A stretch of DNA of 64,000 nucleotides from Nocardioides piscis (GTDB lineage: Bacteria; Actinomycetota; Actinomycetes; Propionibacteriales; Nocardioidaceae): positions 62,001 to 126,000 of the forward strand of contig NZ_CP049866.1 of NCBI RefSeq assembly GCF_011300215.1, written 5' to 3'. Position 1 is the first letter of the stretch. The number at the start of each line of letters is the position of its first letter. Below are positions 8,940 to 18,796 of the stretch, piece after piece. The notes under the pieces are model-generated. The model was not told the DNA's origin. It did no database searches and worked only from the letters and a program-made list of their open reading frames with translations. A program made the translations under genes and the position numbers.

Positions 8940-8953
8940 AGGAACACGTTCTA
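8940..8953. promoter_or_regulatory. KstR-like operator upstream of the acyl-CoA synthetase
   Basis: The palindrome AGGAACACGTTCTA fits the core of the published KstR consensus TnnAACnnGTTnnA except at one outer position. It sits 16 bases before the FadD start and about 75 bases before Ku, so the acyl-CoA synthetase is the likely target. A matching box lies before the LLM oxidoreductase at 36050. Binding by a KstR-family TetR repressor is inference. Confidence 0.55.
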
Positions 8954-9027
8954 GTTCGGGTGGCGTGCGTCACATCTTTCGCTGGGCGATACTGGGCACA
9001 CCATCCCTGGCGAAAGGTCTTCGAGAC

Positions 9028-9969
9028 ATGCGAGCGATCTGGAAGGGCGCAGTGTCCTTCGGCCTGGTCAGCGTGCCGGTCAAGGTCTATGCGGCCACCG
9101 AGTCTCACGACGTGTCATTCCGTCAGGTGCATGCCAAGGACGGTGGGCGGATCAAGTATCAGCGCGTCTGCTCCCTCGACGGCGAGGAAGTCCCCTACTC
9201 CGACATCGCCAAGGGCTACGAGACCGAGGACGGCGAGATGGTCATCCTCGATGACGACGACATGGCCCAGCTCCCGTCGACGTCCTCACGCGAGATCGCC
9301 GTCGAGAAGTTCGTGCCGAGCGACCAGATCGACCCGATGCTCTTCGAGAAGGCCTACTACCTCGAGCCGGAGAAGTCCGGCGCCAAGCCCTATGCCCTGC
9401 TGCGCCAGGCGCTGCGGGAGGCCGACCGCATGGCGGTGGTGACCGTGGCCCTGCGGCAGCGGACCTCCGTCGCGGTGCTGCGGGTGCGCGAGACCGAGGC
9501 TGGCGACGTGATCGTGCTGCAGACGATGATGTGGCCCGACGAGGTCCGCACCCCCGACTTCTCCGTCGACGCCGGCGAGCCGAAGGCGTCCGAGGTCAAG
9601 ATGGCCAAGATGCTGGTCGAGACGCTGGCCGGCGACTTCGACCCGGCCGAGTTCGAGGACGACTACGCGGGAGCCGTCGAGGCGATGGTCAAGAACAAGA
9701 TCGAGGGTGGCGAGGTCACCAAGACGACCACCTCCACCAAGTCGTCGGGCGAGGTCGTCGACCTGCTCGCGGCCCTGCAGAAGTCGGTCGCAGCGGCGAA
9801 GTCGGCCCGGGGGGAGACTGCCGCAGAGACCTCCGACGAGGCAGCGGACGAGAAGCCGGCCAAGAAGACGAGCGCGAAGAAGAGCACGCCGGCCAAGAAG
9901 ACCGCGGCGAAGAAGAGCACGACCAAGAAGGCGGCCTCCAAGCGGACACCCGCCAAGAAGGCGAGCTAG
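9028..9969 (+). CDS. ku: Ku double-strand-break end-binding protein
   Basis: A 313-residue bacterial Ku. The family N-terminus AIWKGAVSFGLVSVPVKVY is followed by the core with CSLDGEEVPY, FVPSDQIDPM and YYLEPEK. The last 70 residues are a lysine/alanine-rich tail with repeated AKK and PAKK units, as in actinobacterial Ku proteins, where such tails bind DNA and modulate ligase activity. Ku dimers encircle broken ends and recruit the LigD-type polymerase and ligase, both encoded nearby. The ATG at 9028 fits the family start and follows GAAAGG; longer in-frame starts are upstream read-through. Confidence 0.96.
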   Translation: MRAIWKGAVSFGLVSVPVKVYAATESHDVSFRQVHAKDGGRIKYQRVCSLDGEEVPYSDIAKGYETEDGEMVILDDDDMAQLPSTSSREIAVEKFVPSDQIDPMLFEKAYYLEPEKSGAKPYALLRQALREADRMAVVTVALRQRTSVAVLRVRETEAGDVIVLQTMMWPDEVRTPDFSVDAGEPKASEVKMAKMLVETLAGDFDPAEFEDDYAGAVEAMVKNKIEGGEVTKTTTSTKSSGEVVDLLAALQKSVAAAKSARGETAAETSDEAADEKPAKKTSAKKSTPAKKTAAKKSTTKKAASKRTPAKKAS

Positions 9970-9982
9970 GCCTGGCGTCCGG

Positions 9983-10858
9983 TCAGGACACCTCGCCGCG
10001 CGCCGCCGCTGAGTCGGGCATGCGGCGCGACATCTCGGCCGCGATGAAGTCGGACAGCCTGGGGGCTGCAAGGTTGAGGACCTCGAAGAATGAGCCGACG
10101 GCTCCGTTCACCGTGACCGGGCGGTCCTCCAGGGCCCGCACGATCCGCTCGGCGCAGTGCTCAGGGGTCTCGGCCTTCCGGTCCCGATAGGCCTCGGTCG
10201 GCCCGATCATGTCGGTCGCGACGAGCGCGACCCGCACGTTGGTGCAGGTGACGTTGTCGAAGAACGCCTCCCTGCCCAGGATGCGGCCGAACACGTCGAG
10301 CGCGCTCTTGGCGGCGATGTAGGCCGCGAACTTGGGCGCCTTGATCTGGTTGCCCCAGGTGACGATGTTGACGATGTGCCCGAAGCGCTGCTCGCGCATC
10401 GTCGGCAGCAGCCCCATCGTGAGCCGGACCGGTCCGAAGAAGTTGATCGCCATCATCCGCTCGAAGTCGTGGAAGCGGTCACCACTCAGCTCGAGCGAGC
10501 GACGGATCGACCGGCCGGCGTTGTTGACGAGGTAGTCGACAGCGCCGTACTCGGACAGGAGGTCGGCCACGAGGGCGTCGACGGCGTCACCGTCGGTCAG
10601 GTCCACGACGTATGGCGCTGCATGACCCCCCTCTGCGCGGATCTCCCCCGCCACCCGCTCGAGCTCCTCGGAGCGACGGGCGACGAGCAGCACCAGCGCG
10701 CCCCGGCGGGCAGCGGCCTTGGCTGTCGCCTCGCCGATCCCCGACGACGCGCCGGTCACGCACACCGTGGCTCCGAGGAGAGGGCTGGGGGCGCCGGGTC
10801 GCAGCGCTCGCGCCACGCGGGTCAGCGCGGCGCGCGGTGTCTGGAGGAGCAGGCTCAC
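9983..10858 (-). CDS. Short-chain dehydrogenase/reductase (SDR)
   Basis: A 291-residue classical SDR with a 28-residue N-terminal extension. It has the NAD(P) turn TGASSGIG, the NNAG motif, and the catalytic YxxxK as YIAAK. The serine position carries NIVTWGNQI, where Thr or Trp stands near the usual Ser, so the catalytic serine is uncertain. The substrate is unknown; the C-terminal FFEVLNLAAPR extension is common in lipid-acting SDRs. GTG start with a weak ribosome site. It is convergent with ku (13-base gap) and lies downstream of the glutamate dehydrogenase. Confidence 0.85.
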   Translation of the reverse strand: MSLLLQTPRAALTRVARALRPGAPSPLLGATVCVTGASSGIGEATAKAAARRGALVLLVARRSEELERVAGEIRAEGGHAAPYVVDLTDGDAVDALVADLLSEYGAVDYLVNNAGRSIRRSLELSGDRFHDFERMMAINFFGPVRLTMGLLPTMREQRFGHIVNIVTWGNQIKAPKFAAYIAAKSALDVFGRILGREAFFDNVTCTNVRVALVATDMIGPTEAYRDRKAETPEHCAERIVRALEDRPVTVNGAVGSFFEVLNLAAPRLSDFIAAEMSRRMPDSAAARGEVS

Positions 10859-10882
10859 GTCGACGACGATATGGCTCGCCGC

Positions 10883-13800
10883 TCAGTTGGTGGCAAGGAG
10901 TCCACGCACCACCCGCAGGCCGACCGAGAGCCGCGCCAGGTCAGCCGACTCGTCGCGGCAGATCTCCTCCAGCGTGGCGGCCGAACGAGCGATCAGCTCG
11001 GTCTCACTCTCCTCCCAGGTCGCGACCCGTGCGGGCGCCGACTCGTCGGTGTCGGTCGAGGCCAGCACGGCAGCGGTGAGCTGCTGGTGCACGGCATAGA
11101 GGTCGTCGCGCACGGCGGCGCGGGCCATCGTCTGCCACCGGTCGTCGCGAGGCAGGGCGAAGATCCGGTGCACCAGTGTCGGCAGGCCGAGGCGTTCGCC
11201 CAGGGCGAAGTGGACGCGCGCGACATCGGCCGGGTCGAGACCCTGCTCGTCGGCCGTCTCGATGATCCCCAGCAGTGCGTAGGCCGGTGCCAGCACGGCG
11301 ACCCGGGTGGCCAGGTCGTCGGGCACGTGCTGAGCCGTGAGCCGGTCACGACGGGCGACGAAGTCGTCGAGCTCCTGCCCACTCATGATCTGCGGCAGCA
11401 CCTGCATCACCGACTGCACCCGCGACTGGAAGAACTCCACCGTCGCCGTCGAGTCGAGGGGCTGGCGCCGGTTGTTGACCAGCCACCGGGAGGCCCGCTC
11501 GACCAGGGTGCGCATCTCGATCCGCATCCTGGTCTGGCGCTCGGCCGGGACCTGGTTGTCGTAGGACGCGATCTCCTCACGCAGCGGCAGGGAGTCGAAG
11601 ATCTCCCTCGCGACGAAGTTGGCTCGCGTCAGGTCCGCCACGCTGGCACCGGTCTCTCCCGCCAGGCGGGGGATGAAGGTCATTCCCGCGCCGTTGACGA
11701 GGTCGTTGACCACCTGGGTGACGATGATCTCGCGGCGCAGGGGGTGGTCCTCCATCGCCGGCACGTGGTCGGCCCGCATCCGAGGCGGGAAGTAGGACAG
11801 CAGGTCCTCGCGCAGGTAGGGGTCGTCGGGAAGGTCGGAGGCAAGGAGCTCGTCGGCGAGGACGATCTTGGTCCACGACAGGAGCACCGACAGCTCGGGG
11901 ACCGAGAGGCTCTCGCCCCGGTCGAGCAGGTGGCGCACCTGGCGTGAGCTGGGAAGAGCCTCCAGCTCACGATTGAGCACGCCGCGGCGTTCGAGGTCCT
12001 TCATCCAGTCCTCGTGGACGTGGAGGAGCGCCGGAGCGTGGGCGGCGGCGTTGGCCAGCGCGAGGTTCTGCTCGTAGTTGTCGCGCAGCACCAGGCCGGC
12101 GACCTCGTCGGTCATCTCCGCGAGCAGCGTGTTGCGCTGCTCCCGGGTCATCTCTCCTGCGGCGACGACCTTGTCGAGGAGCACCTTGATGTTGACCTCG
12201 TGGTCGGAGGTGTCGACGCCGGCGGAGTTGTCGATGAAGTCGGTGTTGATGCGCCCTCCCTGCCCCCGCAGCCTTCACGGGCGTACTCGATCCGCCCCCG
12301 CTGGGTGAGGCCGAGGTTGCCGCCCTCCCCGACACACTTGGCGCGCAGCTCGCTGCCGTTGACCCGGATCGGGTCGTTGGCCTTGTCACCGGCGTCGGCG
12401 TTGGTCTCGTCAGCGCCCTTGACGTAGGTGCCGATGCCGCCGTTCCACAGCAGGTCGACCGGGGCCAGCAGGATCGCCTTCATCAGCTCGGCGGGCGTCA
12501 GCTTGGTGACGTCGTCACCGAGCCCGATCACCCTGCGCATCTCGGCCGAGACGTCGATCGACTTCAGCGAGCGTGACCACACTCCTCCCCCGGTCGAGAT
12601 GAGGCTCTTGTCGTAGTCCTGCCACGAGGACCTGGGAAGCTCGAAGAGGCGCTTGCGCTCCGCGAACGACACCGCCGCGTCGGGGGCGGGGTCGATGAAG
12701 ATGTCGCGGTGGTCGAAGGCCGCCACCAGTCGCGTGTGCTCGGAGCAGAGCATGCCGTTGCCGAACACGTCGCCGGACATGTCGCCGATCCCGACGGCCG
12801 TGAAGTCCTCGTGCTGGCAGTCGATGCCACGCTCGCGGAAGTGCCGCTGGACCGAGACCCACGCTCCTCGTGCGGTGATGCCCATCGCCTTGTGGTCATA
12901 GCCCACCGAGCCGCCGGAGGCGAACGCGTCGCCCAGCCAGAAGCCGTAGTCGGCCGACACGCCGTTGGCGATGTCGGAGAAGGTCGCAGTGCCCTTGTCG
13001 GCGGCGACCACGAGATAGGTGTCGTCGCCGTCGTGGCGCACCACGTCCCGCGGTGGCGACACCTCGCCGTCGACGAGGTTGTCGGTGATGTCGAGCAGGC
13101 CGGAGATGAAGGTCTTGTAGCAGGCGATGCCCTCGGCCAGCCACGCCTCCCGATCACCGGAGTCGGGGAGCTGCTTGCAGAAGAAGCCGCCCTTCGCGCC
13201 GACCGGGACGATCACGGTGTTCTTCACCATCTGCGCCTTGACCAGCCCCAGCACCTCGGTCCGGAAGTCGTCGCGCCTGTCCGACCAGCGCAGCCCACCA
13301 CGCGCGACCGAGCCGAAACGCAGGTGCACACCCTCGACCCGGGGCGAGTAGACGAAGATCTCGTAGCTCGGGCGGGGCTCGGGCAGGTCGGGGATCGCAG
13401 AGGGTTCGAGCTTGAACGAGATGTAGGGGTGCGCCGAGCCGTCGGCGGCGCGCTGGAAGTAGTTGGTGCGGAGCGTCGCGCGGATGTGGGTGAGGTAGGA
13501 CCGCAGGATGCGGTCGTGGTCGAGGCTGACCACGTCGTCGAGGGCTCGGGCGATCTTCTCCTCGACCACCTCGACCCTGGCCGTCCTCGCCTCGGCGTCG
13601 GCAGGCAGGCCGCCCTTGCCGGGGGCGAAGCGGGCCTCGAAGAGGTCGACCAGGAGCCGGGTGATGTCGACGTTGCTGCCGAGGGCGCCCTCGATGTAGT
13701 CCAGGGCGAAGGGGGAGTTGCCCTGCTTCATGTATTTCGCGTAGGCCCGCAGCACCGTCGCCTGACGCCAGGTCAGGCCCGCGCCGAGGACGAGGGTGTT

Positions 13801-15780
13801 GAACCCGTCGATCTCGTTGTAGCCGTCCCACACAGCGCGCAGGGCGTCGACGAAGAGCTCGCGAGCATGGGGCGAGAACTGGTGGCCGTAGCGCAGGCCG
13901 AACTCGTAGATGTGCTGGGGCCGGTCATGTCCACTGAGCTCGTAGGGCCGCTCGTCGACCACCTCGACACCCATCGACGACAGCATCGGCAGGACCTGGC
14001 TCAGCGAGAGCGGCGACCCCACCCGGAACACCTTGAGCCGCGCCTCGCCGCGACCGGCGCCCAGCGGGTCGAAGAGCGCCAGGTCGATGCCCTCGTCGCC
14101 CTCGATGGACTCCATCAGGCGGACGTCGTCGGCGCCGATGTCGGGAGTGAAGTCCTCCTTGTAGGCCTCCGGGAACGAGTCGGCCCAGGCTCGCGCCAGG
14201 CTCGCGCCACGATCCTCGCCGTACTCCTCGATCACCGCGGCGTTGAAGTCGTCGCGCCACGAGCGTGCCGCCTCGACCATGGCTCGTTCGAGCTCTGCGG
14301 CGTCGAACTCGGGGACCGACTCACCCTTGGGCGGATGGACGACGAAGTGGACGCTGGCGGTGGTCGCCTCGTTGACGCGCGCCGTGAACTCGACGGTGTC
14401 GCCGTTGAGCCGGTCCTTGAGGATCTCGGCGAAACGCTCGCGGACGGTGGTGTTGTAGCGGTCGCGGGGCAGGTAGACCAGGACCGAGACGTAACGTCCA
14501 TAGGTGTCGCGTCGGGCGAACAGTCGCGGCGCACGGCGCTGCCGGGCGAACATGACGGCTTCCACCGTCGGGGCCAGCTCGTCGGCCGGGGTGTGGAAGA
14601 GCTCGTCGCGGGGATAGTTCTCCAGCGTGTCCATCAACGCCTTGCCCGCGTGGCTGCGGGGGTCGAACCCGACCTGCCGCATGACCCTCGCCGTCTTCTC
14701 GCGCAGCAGCGGGATCCGGGTGATCGACTCGGTGTAGGCGGCGCTGGAGTAGAGGCCCAGGAACCGGCGCTCGCCCACGACCTCGCCCGCCTCGTCGAAC
14801 GTCTTGACGCCGACGTAGTCGAGATAGGCGTTGCGGTGGACGGTGGCACGGGAGTTGGCCTTCGCCAGCACGAGCAGGGTCTTCTCGCGAGCCTTGTCCT
14901 TCACCAGCGGTGGGAGCTTGGCGAAGGAGGTGGACATGTCCTGGTCGGCCCGCAGGATGCCCAGACCGGTGCCGGGAACGGCCCGGAGCGCCCAGTCCTC
15001 CTCGCCGTCCTCCGACCCGATCGACTCGAGGCGGTATTCGCGGTAGCCGAGGAAGGTGAAGTGGTCATCGGCGAGCCATCGGATGAAGTCACAGCTCCGC
15101 TGGACCTCGGCCCGGTCCAGCGGCGGCGGGTCGGCCTCGACCTCACGGACCAGGGTCAGCGCCCGGTCGCTCATCTTCGACCAGTCCTCGACCGATTCGC
15201 GTACGTCGCGCAGCACCCGCTGCAGACCGTCGACGATCTCGGCGACCTCCGTCTCGTCTGCGACCCGCTCGATCTCGACGTGCATCCACGACTCCTCGAG
15301 AGCGTGGGGCGCTGCGTCCTCCACCACTCCGTCGGCGATCGCGCTGACGCCCTGGAGGCGACCGGTGATGTCGCGGGAGACCTCGAACCGCGGGTGGATC
15401 ACGACGTGGACGTGGTGCTTCTGACGGGTGAGCTCCATCGTCACCGAGTCGACGAGGAACGGCATGTCGTCGATCACCACCTCGACGACCGAGTGACCGG
15501 CGGCTGACCAACCCTCGTCCCCGGGGCCGGGCGTCACGACGCGCACCGTTGCCGTGCCCTGCGGTCGCTCGGCGGCGGCCTCGTAGTGGGAGGAGAGGGC
15601 GCCGTACAGGTCCTGCGGACTGCGGCCGGTCAGGTCCTCGGGCGCGACATGTCGGTAGTAGGCACCGAGCAGCTCGGAGACCCCCTCGGTCGGCTCTCCG
15701 CCCGCACCTCGCGACGCGTCGGCTGCCGCCGCAGCAGCACGGTCCAGTAGTACGGCCTTGTCGTCCTCGAGCTTCGCCAC
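10883..15780 (-). pseudogene. gdh: NAD-specific glutamate dehydrogenase (GDH-180 type), frameshifted
   Basis: Two adjoining frames together encode a large NAD-dependent glutamate dehydrogenase (glutamate to 2-oxoglutarate plus ammonia). The first 1,200 residues (15780 to about 12260) include the N-terminal regulatory region and the catalytic core (PVGAKGGFF, GDMSGDVFGNGML, EGGNLGLTQRGRIEY). The rest (about 12260 to 10883) continues in another frame with INTDFIDNSAGVDTSDHE. Adding one G near 12254-12265 restores REGCGGRGGRINTDF and a single 1,632-residue protein, the normal length for this class. The lost base is in a C/G run, so a sequencing error is as likely as a real mutation. GTG start at 15780. 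With pruA it would channel proline and glutamate into the TCA cycle. Confidence 0.9.
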
Positions 15781-15801
15781 GCCTCGACCCTAGGCGGCCG
15801 A

Positions 15802-15816
15802 TTGTGACGCACACAA
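15802..15816. promoter_or_regulatory. Palindrome in the divergent gdh/DUF2505 promoter region
   Basis: A perfect inverted repeat TTGTG-ACGCA-CACAA, 22 bases upstream of the glutamate dehydrogenase start and about 48 bases upstream of the first DUF2505 gene. Its position between divergent genes and its symmetry suggest an operator, but no regulator can be named from the sequence. Confidence 0.35.
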
Positions 15817-15863
15817 CACGGGTGGCGTAGTCACCGCGGCGGGCCTCGGCGATGATGTCCCGC

Positions 15864-16346
15864 ATGCGCCTCCACCACGAGATCACCTATGAAGCGACGC
15901 CCGACGAGGTCTTCGAGATGTTGGGCGACAAGGCCTTCCGGGTGAAGGTCAGCGAGGCCCTCGACGTGGTCTCGCACGACATCGACGTGACCCGCACCGG
16001 CGAGGGATTCACCTTTGTCAACGACCACGTGCAGAAGACCGCAGGACTGCCGTCGTTCGCGGCCAAGTTCACCGGCGACACCACCCGCGCGATCCAGCGC
16101 GAGGTGTGGGAGGACAGCAGCGGCGCCACGGTGACGATCGACTCCCCCGGCAAACCTGCACAGATCGCCGGCACCATCTCCCTCGCCCCGAACGGCTCAG
16201 GCACCCTCGAGACCATCGAGCTGGACCTCAAGATCAAGATCCCGCTCCTCGCCGGCAAGCTCGAGCAGCTCCTGCACGACACGATCGTCGAGAGCATCGA
16301 CGTCGAGCACGCCGTCGGCCAGGCCTGGCTGCGGGGCGAGCGCTGA
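15864..16346 (+). CDS. DUF2505 family protein, copy 1
   Basis: A 160-residue protein of the DUF2505 family, a START/SRPBCC-like fold common in actinobacteria. It begins HHEITYEATPDEVFEML and ends in an amphipathic segment (LLAGKLEQLLHDTIVESID). There are no membrane helices and no catalytic residues to name; such folds bind hydrophobic ligands, so lipid binding is a guess. Of two in-frame ATGs, 15864 gives the usual family N-terminus. It is divergent from the glutamate dehydrogenase and one base ahead of a paralogue, so they form a two-gene operon. Confidence 0.8.
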   Translation: MRLHHEITYEATPDEVFEMLGDKAFRVKVSEALDVVSHDIDVTRTGEGFTFVNDHVQKTAGLPSFAAKFTGDTTRAIQREVWEDSSGATVTIDSPGKPAQIAGTISLAPNGSGTLETIELDLKIKIPLLAGKLEQLLHDTIVESIDVEHAVGQAWLRGER

Positions 16347-16347
16347 G

Positions 16348-16836
16348 ATGTCCAAGCGCATCCACGAGCAGCTCACCTACCCAGCCGCGACGACCGGCCA
16401 GGTCGCCGCGATGCTGGCAGACCCCGCCTTCCGTGAGGAGGTCGCGACCTACCAGCGCGCCCTGCGCAGCTCTGCCGCCACCACCGGAACCGGTGACGCC
16501 CGCACAGCGCGCATCGAGGTCGTCCACGGCACCGACCATGTCCCGTCGTTCGCCCGCAAGTTCGTCGGCGAGGAGATCTCCATCATCTCGGAGGAGACGT
16601 GGACGTCCGACTCGCACGCCGACGTCGCGGTCACGATCCCGGGCAAGCCCGGGGACGTGTCGGGCACCCTCGACCTCGCGCAGGTCGGGGACGACGTCGT
16701 GCAGAGCCTGCAGCTGACCGTCAAGGTCGGCATCCCGCTGGTGGGCGGGAAGCTCGAGGACCTGATCGTCGGGCTGCTGACCAAGGCCTACCGTGCGGAG
16801 AACGCCGTCGGCCGGACGTGGTTGGCCGCCACCTGA
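16348..16836 (+). CDS. DUF2505 family protein, copy 2
   Basis: A 162-residue paralogue of the preceding gene with the same plan: IHEQLTYPAATTGQVAAML at the start, a central FARKFVGEEISI that matches FAAKFTGDTTRA in copy 1, and a C-terminal LVGGKLEDLIVGLLTKAY. The two probably arose by tandem duplication and may form a heterodimer or bind related ligands. It starts one base after the stop of copy 1. Downstream lies a cluster of hairpins shared with the convergent small membrane protein gene. No function can be assigned. Confidence 0.8.
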   Translation: MSKRIHEQLTYPAATTGQVAAMLADPAFREEVATYQRALRSSAATTGTGDARTARIEVVHGTDHVPSFARKFVGEEISIISEETWTSDSHADVAVTIPGKPGDVSGTLDLAQVGDDVVQSLQLTVKVGIPLVGGKLEDLIVGLLTKAYRAENAVGRTWLAAT

Positions 16837-16920
16837 ACCGAACCTTCCTGTCGTGGATGGTCTTCCGGACGCCGACGAGTGGACGCCGACTGGTTGCCTC
16901 GGCTGACGGCAGCTGCACGT

Positions 16921-16989
16921 CGACGCACCTGCGTCGAAGTTCGCCCGGCGACCCGGGCTCGAGCCCGTACTTCCACGCAACTGCGTGGA
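16921..16989. repeat. Cluster of three palindromes, probable bidirectional terminator
   Basis: Three hairpins lie in the 191-base gap between convergent genes: CGACGC-ACCT-GCGTCG (16921-16936), the 14-base perfect palindrome CGGGCTCGAGCCCG (16954-16967) and TCCACGC-AACT-GCGTGGA (16972-16989). The third has the same core as the long palindromes at 58725-58816, and the first is followed by the same GAAGTTC flank. Termination in both directions is the simplest reading. Confidence 0.5.
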
Positions 16990-17027
16990 CCCTCATCGCG
17001 ACCCCGCGAGCGGGCCCCACTGCGGCG

Positions 17028-17156
17028 TCAGTCGCCGGCCTCGTGCCGCCGGCGCCACCAGATCACGAGGCCGAGCAGCAAGAACGGGCCGAACGCCAGC
17101 GCGATGGTGAGGGCCTGCTCGATCGGGTGCAGGGCGCCCAGGTGGAGAACGGTCAC
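17028..17156 (-). CDS. Small single-pass membrane protein coupled to pruA
   Basis: A 42-residue open frame whose GTG overlaps the pruA stop (GTGA). The predicted peptide begins MTVLHLGALHPIEQ, has a hydrophobic helix at about residues 15-33 (ALTIALAFGPFLLLGLVIW) and ends in a basic, then acidic tail (WRRRHEAGD), which gives an N-out/C-in membrane protein. The four-base overlap and charge pattern argue for a real gene. It could modulate a proline or glutamate transporter or the dehydrogenase, but that is speculation. Confidence 0.55.
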   Translation of the reverse strand: MTVLHLGALHPIEQALTIALAFGPFLLLGLVIWWRRRHEAGD

Positions 17157-18787
17157 TCGGCGTCCATGTGGGGATAGCGGTGGTCGGTCGGCGGCACGAA
17201 CGTCTCCTTGATCGAGCGCGGTGACGTCCAGCGCAGCAGGTTGACCGCGGCGCCGGCCTTGTCGTTGGTGCCTGAGGCGCGACCCCCGCCGAAGGGCTGC
17301 TGGCCGACGACGGCGCCGGTCGGCTTGTCGTTGATGTAGAAGTTGCCGGCAGCGAAGCGGAGCTCACGACGGGCCCACGCGATCGCGGCGCGGTCCTGGG
17401 CGATGATCGCCCCGGTCAGGGCGTACGGCGCGAACGACTCCATCTGGGCGACGACCGACTCGAAGCGGTCGTCGTCATAGACGTGCACAGCCAGGATCGG
17501 GCCGAAGTATTCGTCCGAGAACATCTGGTCGGTGGGGTCGGTCGACTCCACGATCGTCGGCCTGACGAAGTAGCCCACCGAGTCGTCGGTCTGTCCGCCC
17601 GCCAGCAGCGTCAGGTGACGGCTCTTCTTGACCCGGGCGATCGCCGCCTTGTGCTTGGCGAACGCACGGTCGTCGATCACCGCGCCTATGAAGTTGGAGA
17701 AGTCGGTGACGTCGCCCATCGCGAGCCCGTCGGTGTCGGCGATCAGTTGGTCCTTCATCTTGTCCCACACCGACCTGGCGACGTATGCACGCGACGCGGC
17801 GCTGCACTTCTGGCCCTGGTATTCGAAGGCGCCCCGCAGCATCGCGACCCGGACGACGTCGGGGTCGGCACTGGGGTGGGCGACGATGAAGTCCTTGCCG
17901 CCGGTCTCCCCGACGATGCGCGGATAGGCGCGATAGCCGGCGATGTTCTCACCGACGGTGCGCCACAGGTGCTGGAACGTCGGGGTCGAGCCGGTGAAGT
18001 GGATCCCCGCGAGGTCGGGGCTCGCCAGGGCCACCTTCGACACCTCGAGGCCGTCGCCGGGCAGCATGTTGATGACACCGGGCGGCATCCCGGCCTCCTC
18101 GAGGAGCTCCATCGTCAGCGACGCGGCGAGCTGCTGGGTCGGAGACGGCTTCCAGATGACCGTGTTGCCCATCAGCGCCGGGGCGGTGGGCAGGTTGCCG
18201 GCGATCGCGGTGAAGTTGAACGGCGAGATCGCATAGACGAAGCCCTCGAGCGGCCGGTGGTCGGTGCGGTTCCAGATGCCGGGGCTGTTGGCGATCGGCT
18301 GGTCGGTGTGGATCTGCTTGGCGTAGTGGACGTTGAAGCGCCAGAAGTCGATCAGCTCGCAGGCCGCGTCGATCTCGGCCTGATAGGCGGTCTTGGACTG
18401 CCCGAGCATGGTGGCGGCGTTGATCCGCTGGCGCCAGGGCCCGGCGAGCAGGTCGGCGGCCTTGAGCAGGATCGCGCACTTGTCGTCGAACGGCATCCGC
18501 TGCCACGGCAGGGCGGCAGACTTGGCCGCCTTGAGCGCCGCCTCGGCGTCCTTGGTCGTCGAGTTCTTCAAGACCCCGAGGACGTGCTGGTGGTCGTGCG
18601 GCTGCACGACCTTGATCTCGGCGCCCCCGCCGTTGCGCTTCTTGCCGTTGACGTGAGCGCGCAGGGTGTGCTGCTTGCTCTCGAGTCGGGCGAGCTCCGC
18701 CTTGAGGGCGGCCCGTTCGGGGCTGCCGGGGGCGTAGGTCAGGTTGGGCTCGTTGGTGGGAGCCGGAGGGAAGGTGATCGCGTCCAT
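17153..18787 (-). CDS. pruA: L-glutamate gamma-semialdehyde (P5C) dehydrogenase
   Basis: A 544-residue aldehyde dehydrogenase that oxidises glutamate 5-semialdehyde to glutamate with NAD, the second step of proline degradation. It shows FTGSTPTF (the NAD-binding turn), GETGGKD (general-base Glu), YQGQKCSAASR (nucleophilic Cys) and a long conserved N-terminus (NEPNLTYAPGSPERAAL). The length fits the stand-alone form; no proline dehydrogenase gene is present here. The product feeds the neighbouring glutamate dehydrogenase. Its stop overlaps the small membrane protein gene. Confidence 0.95.
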   Translation of the reverse strand: MDAITFPPAPTNEPNLTYAPGSPERAALKAELARLESKQHTLRAHVNGKKRNGGGAEIKVVQPHDHQHVLGVLKNSTTKDAEAALKAAKSAALPWQRMPFDDKCAILLKAADLLAGPWRQRINAATMLGQSKTAYQAEIDAACELIDFWRFNVHYAKQIHTDQPIANSPGIWNRTDHRPLEGFVYAISPFNFTAIAGNLPTAPALMGNTVIWKPSPTQQLAASLTMELLEEAGMPPGVINMLPGDGLEVSKVALASPDLAGIHFTGSTPTFQHLWRTVGENIAGYRAYPRIVGETGGKDFIVAHPSADPDVVRVAMLRGAFEYQGQKCSAASRAYVARSVWDKMKDQLIADTDGLAMGDVTDFSNFIGAVIDDRAFAKHKAAIARVKKSRHLTLLAGGQTDDSVGYFVRPTIVESTDPTDQMFSDEYFGPILAVHVYDDDRFESVVAQMESFAPYALTGAIIAQDRAAIAWARRELRFAAGNFYINDKPTGAVVGQQPFGGGRASGTNDKAGAAVNLLRWTSPRSIKETFVPPTDHRYPHMDAE

Positions 18788-18796
18788 GACCCGACC

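Noticed and set aside
10157..11947. A 596-codon plus-strand frame opposite the SDR and gdh 3' end
   Set aside because: It spans two real minus-strand genes and encodes a His/Arg/Gln/Gly-rich string with no motif.
12709..15507. A 932-codon open frame on the plus strand opposite gdh
   Set aside because: It is antisense to a clear GDH. Long antisense frames are expected in GC-rich DNA with strong third-position bias, and its translation is low-complexity (Val/Arg/Asp/Gly-rich) without any family motif.
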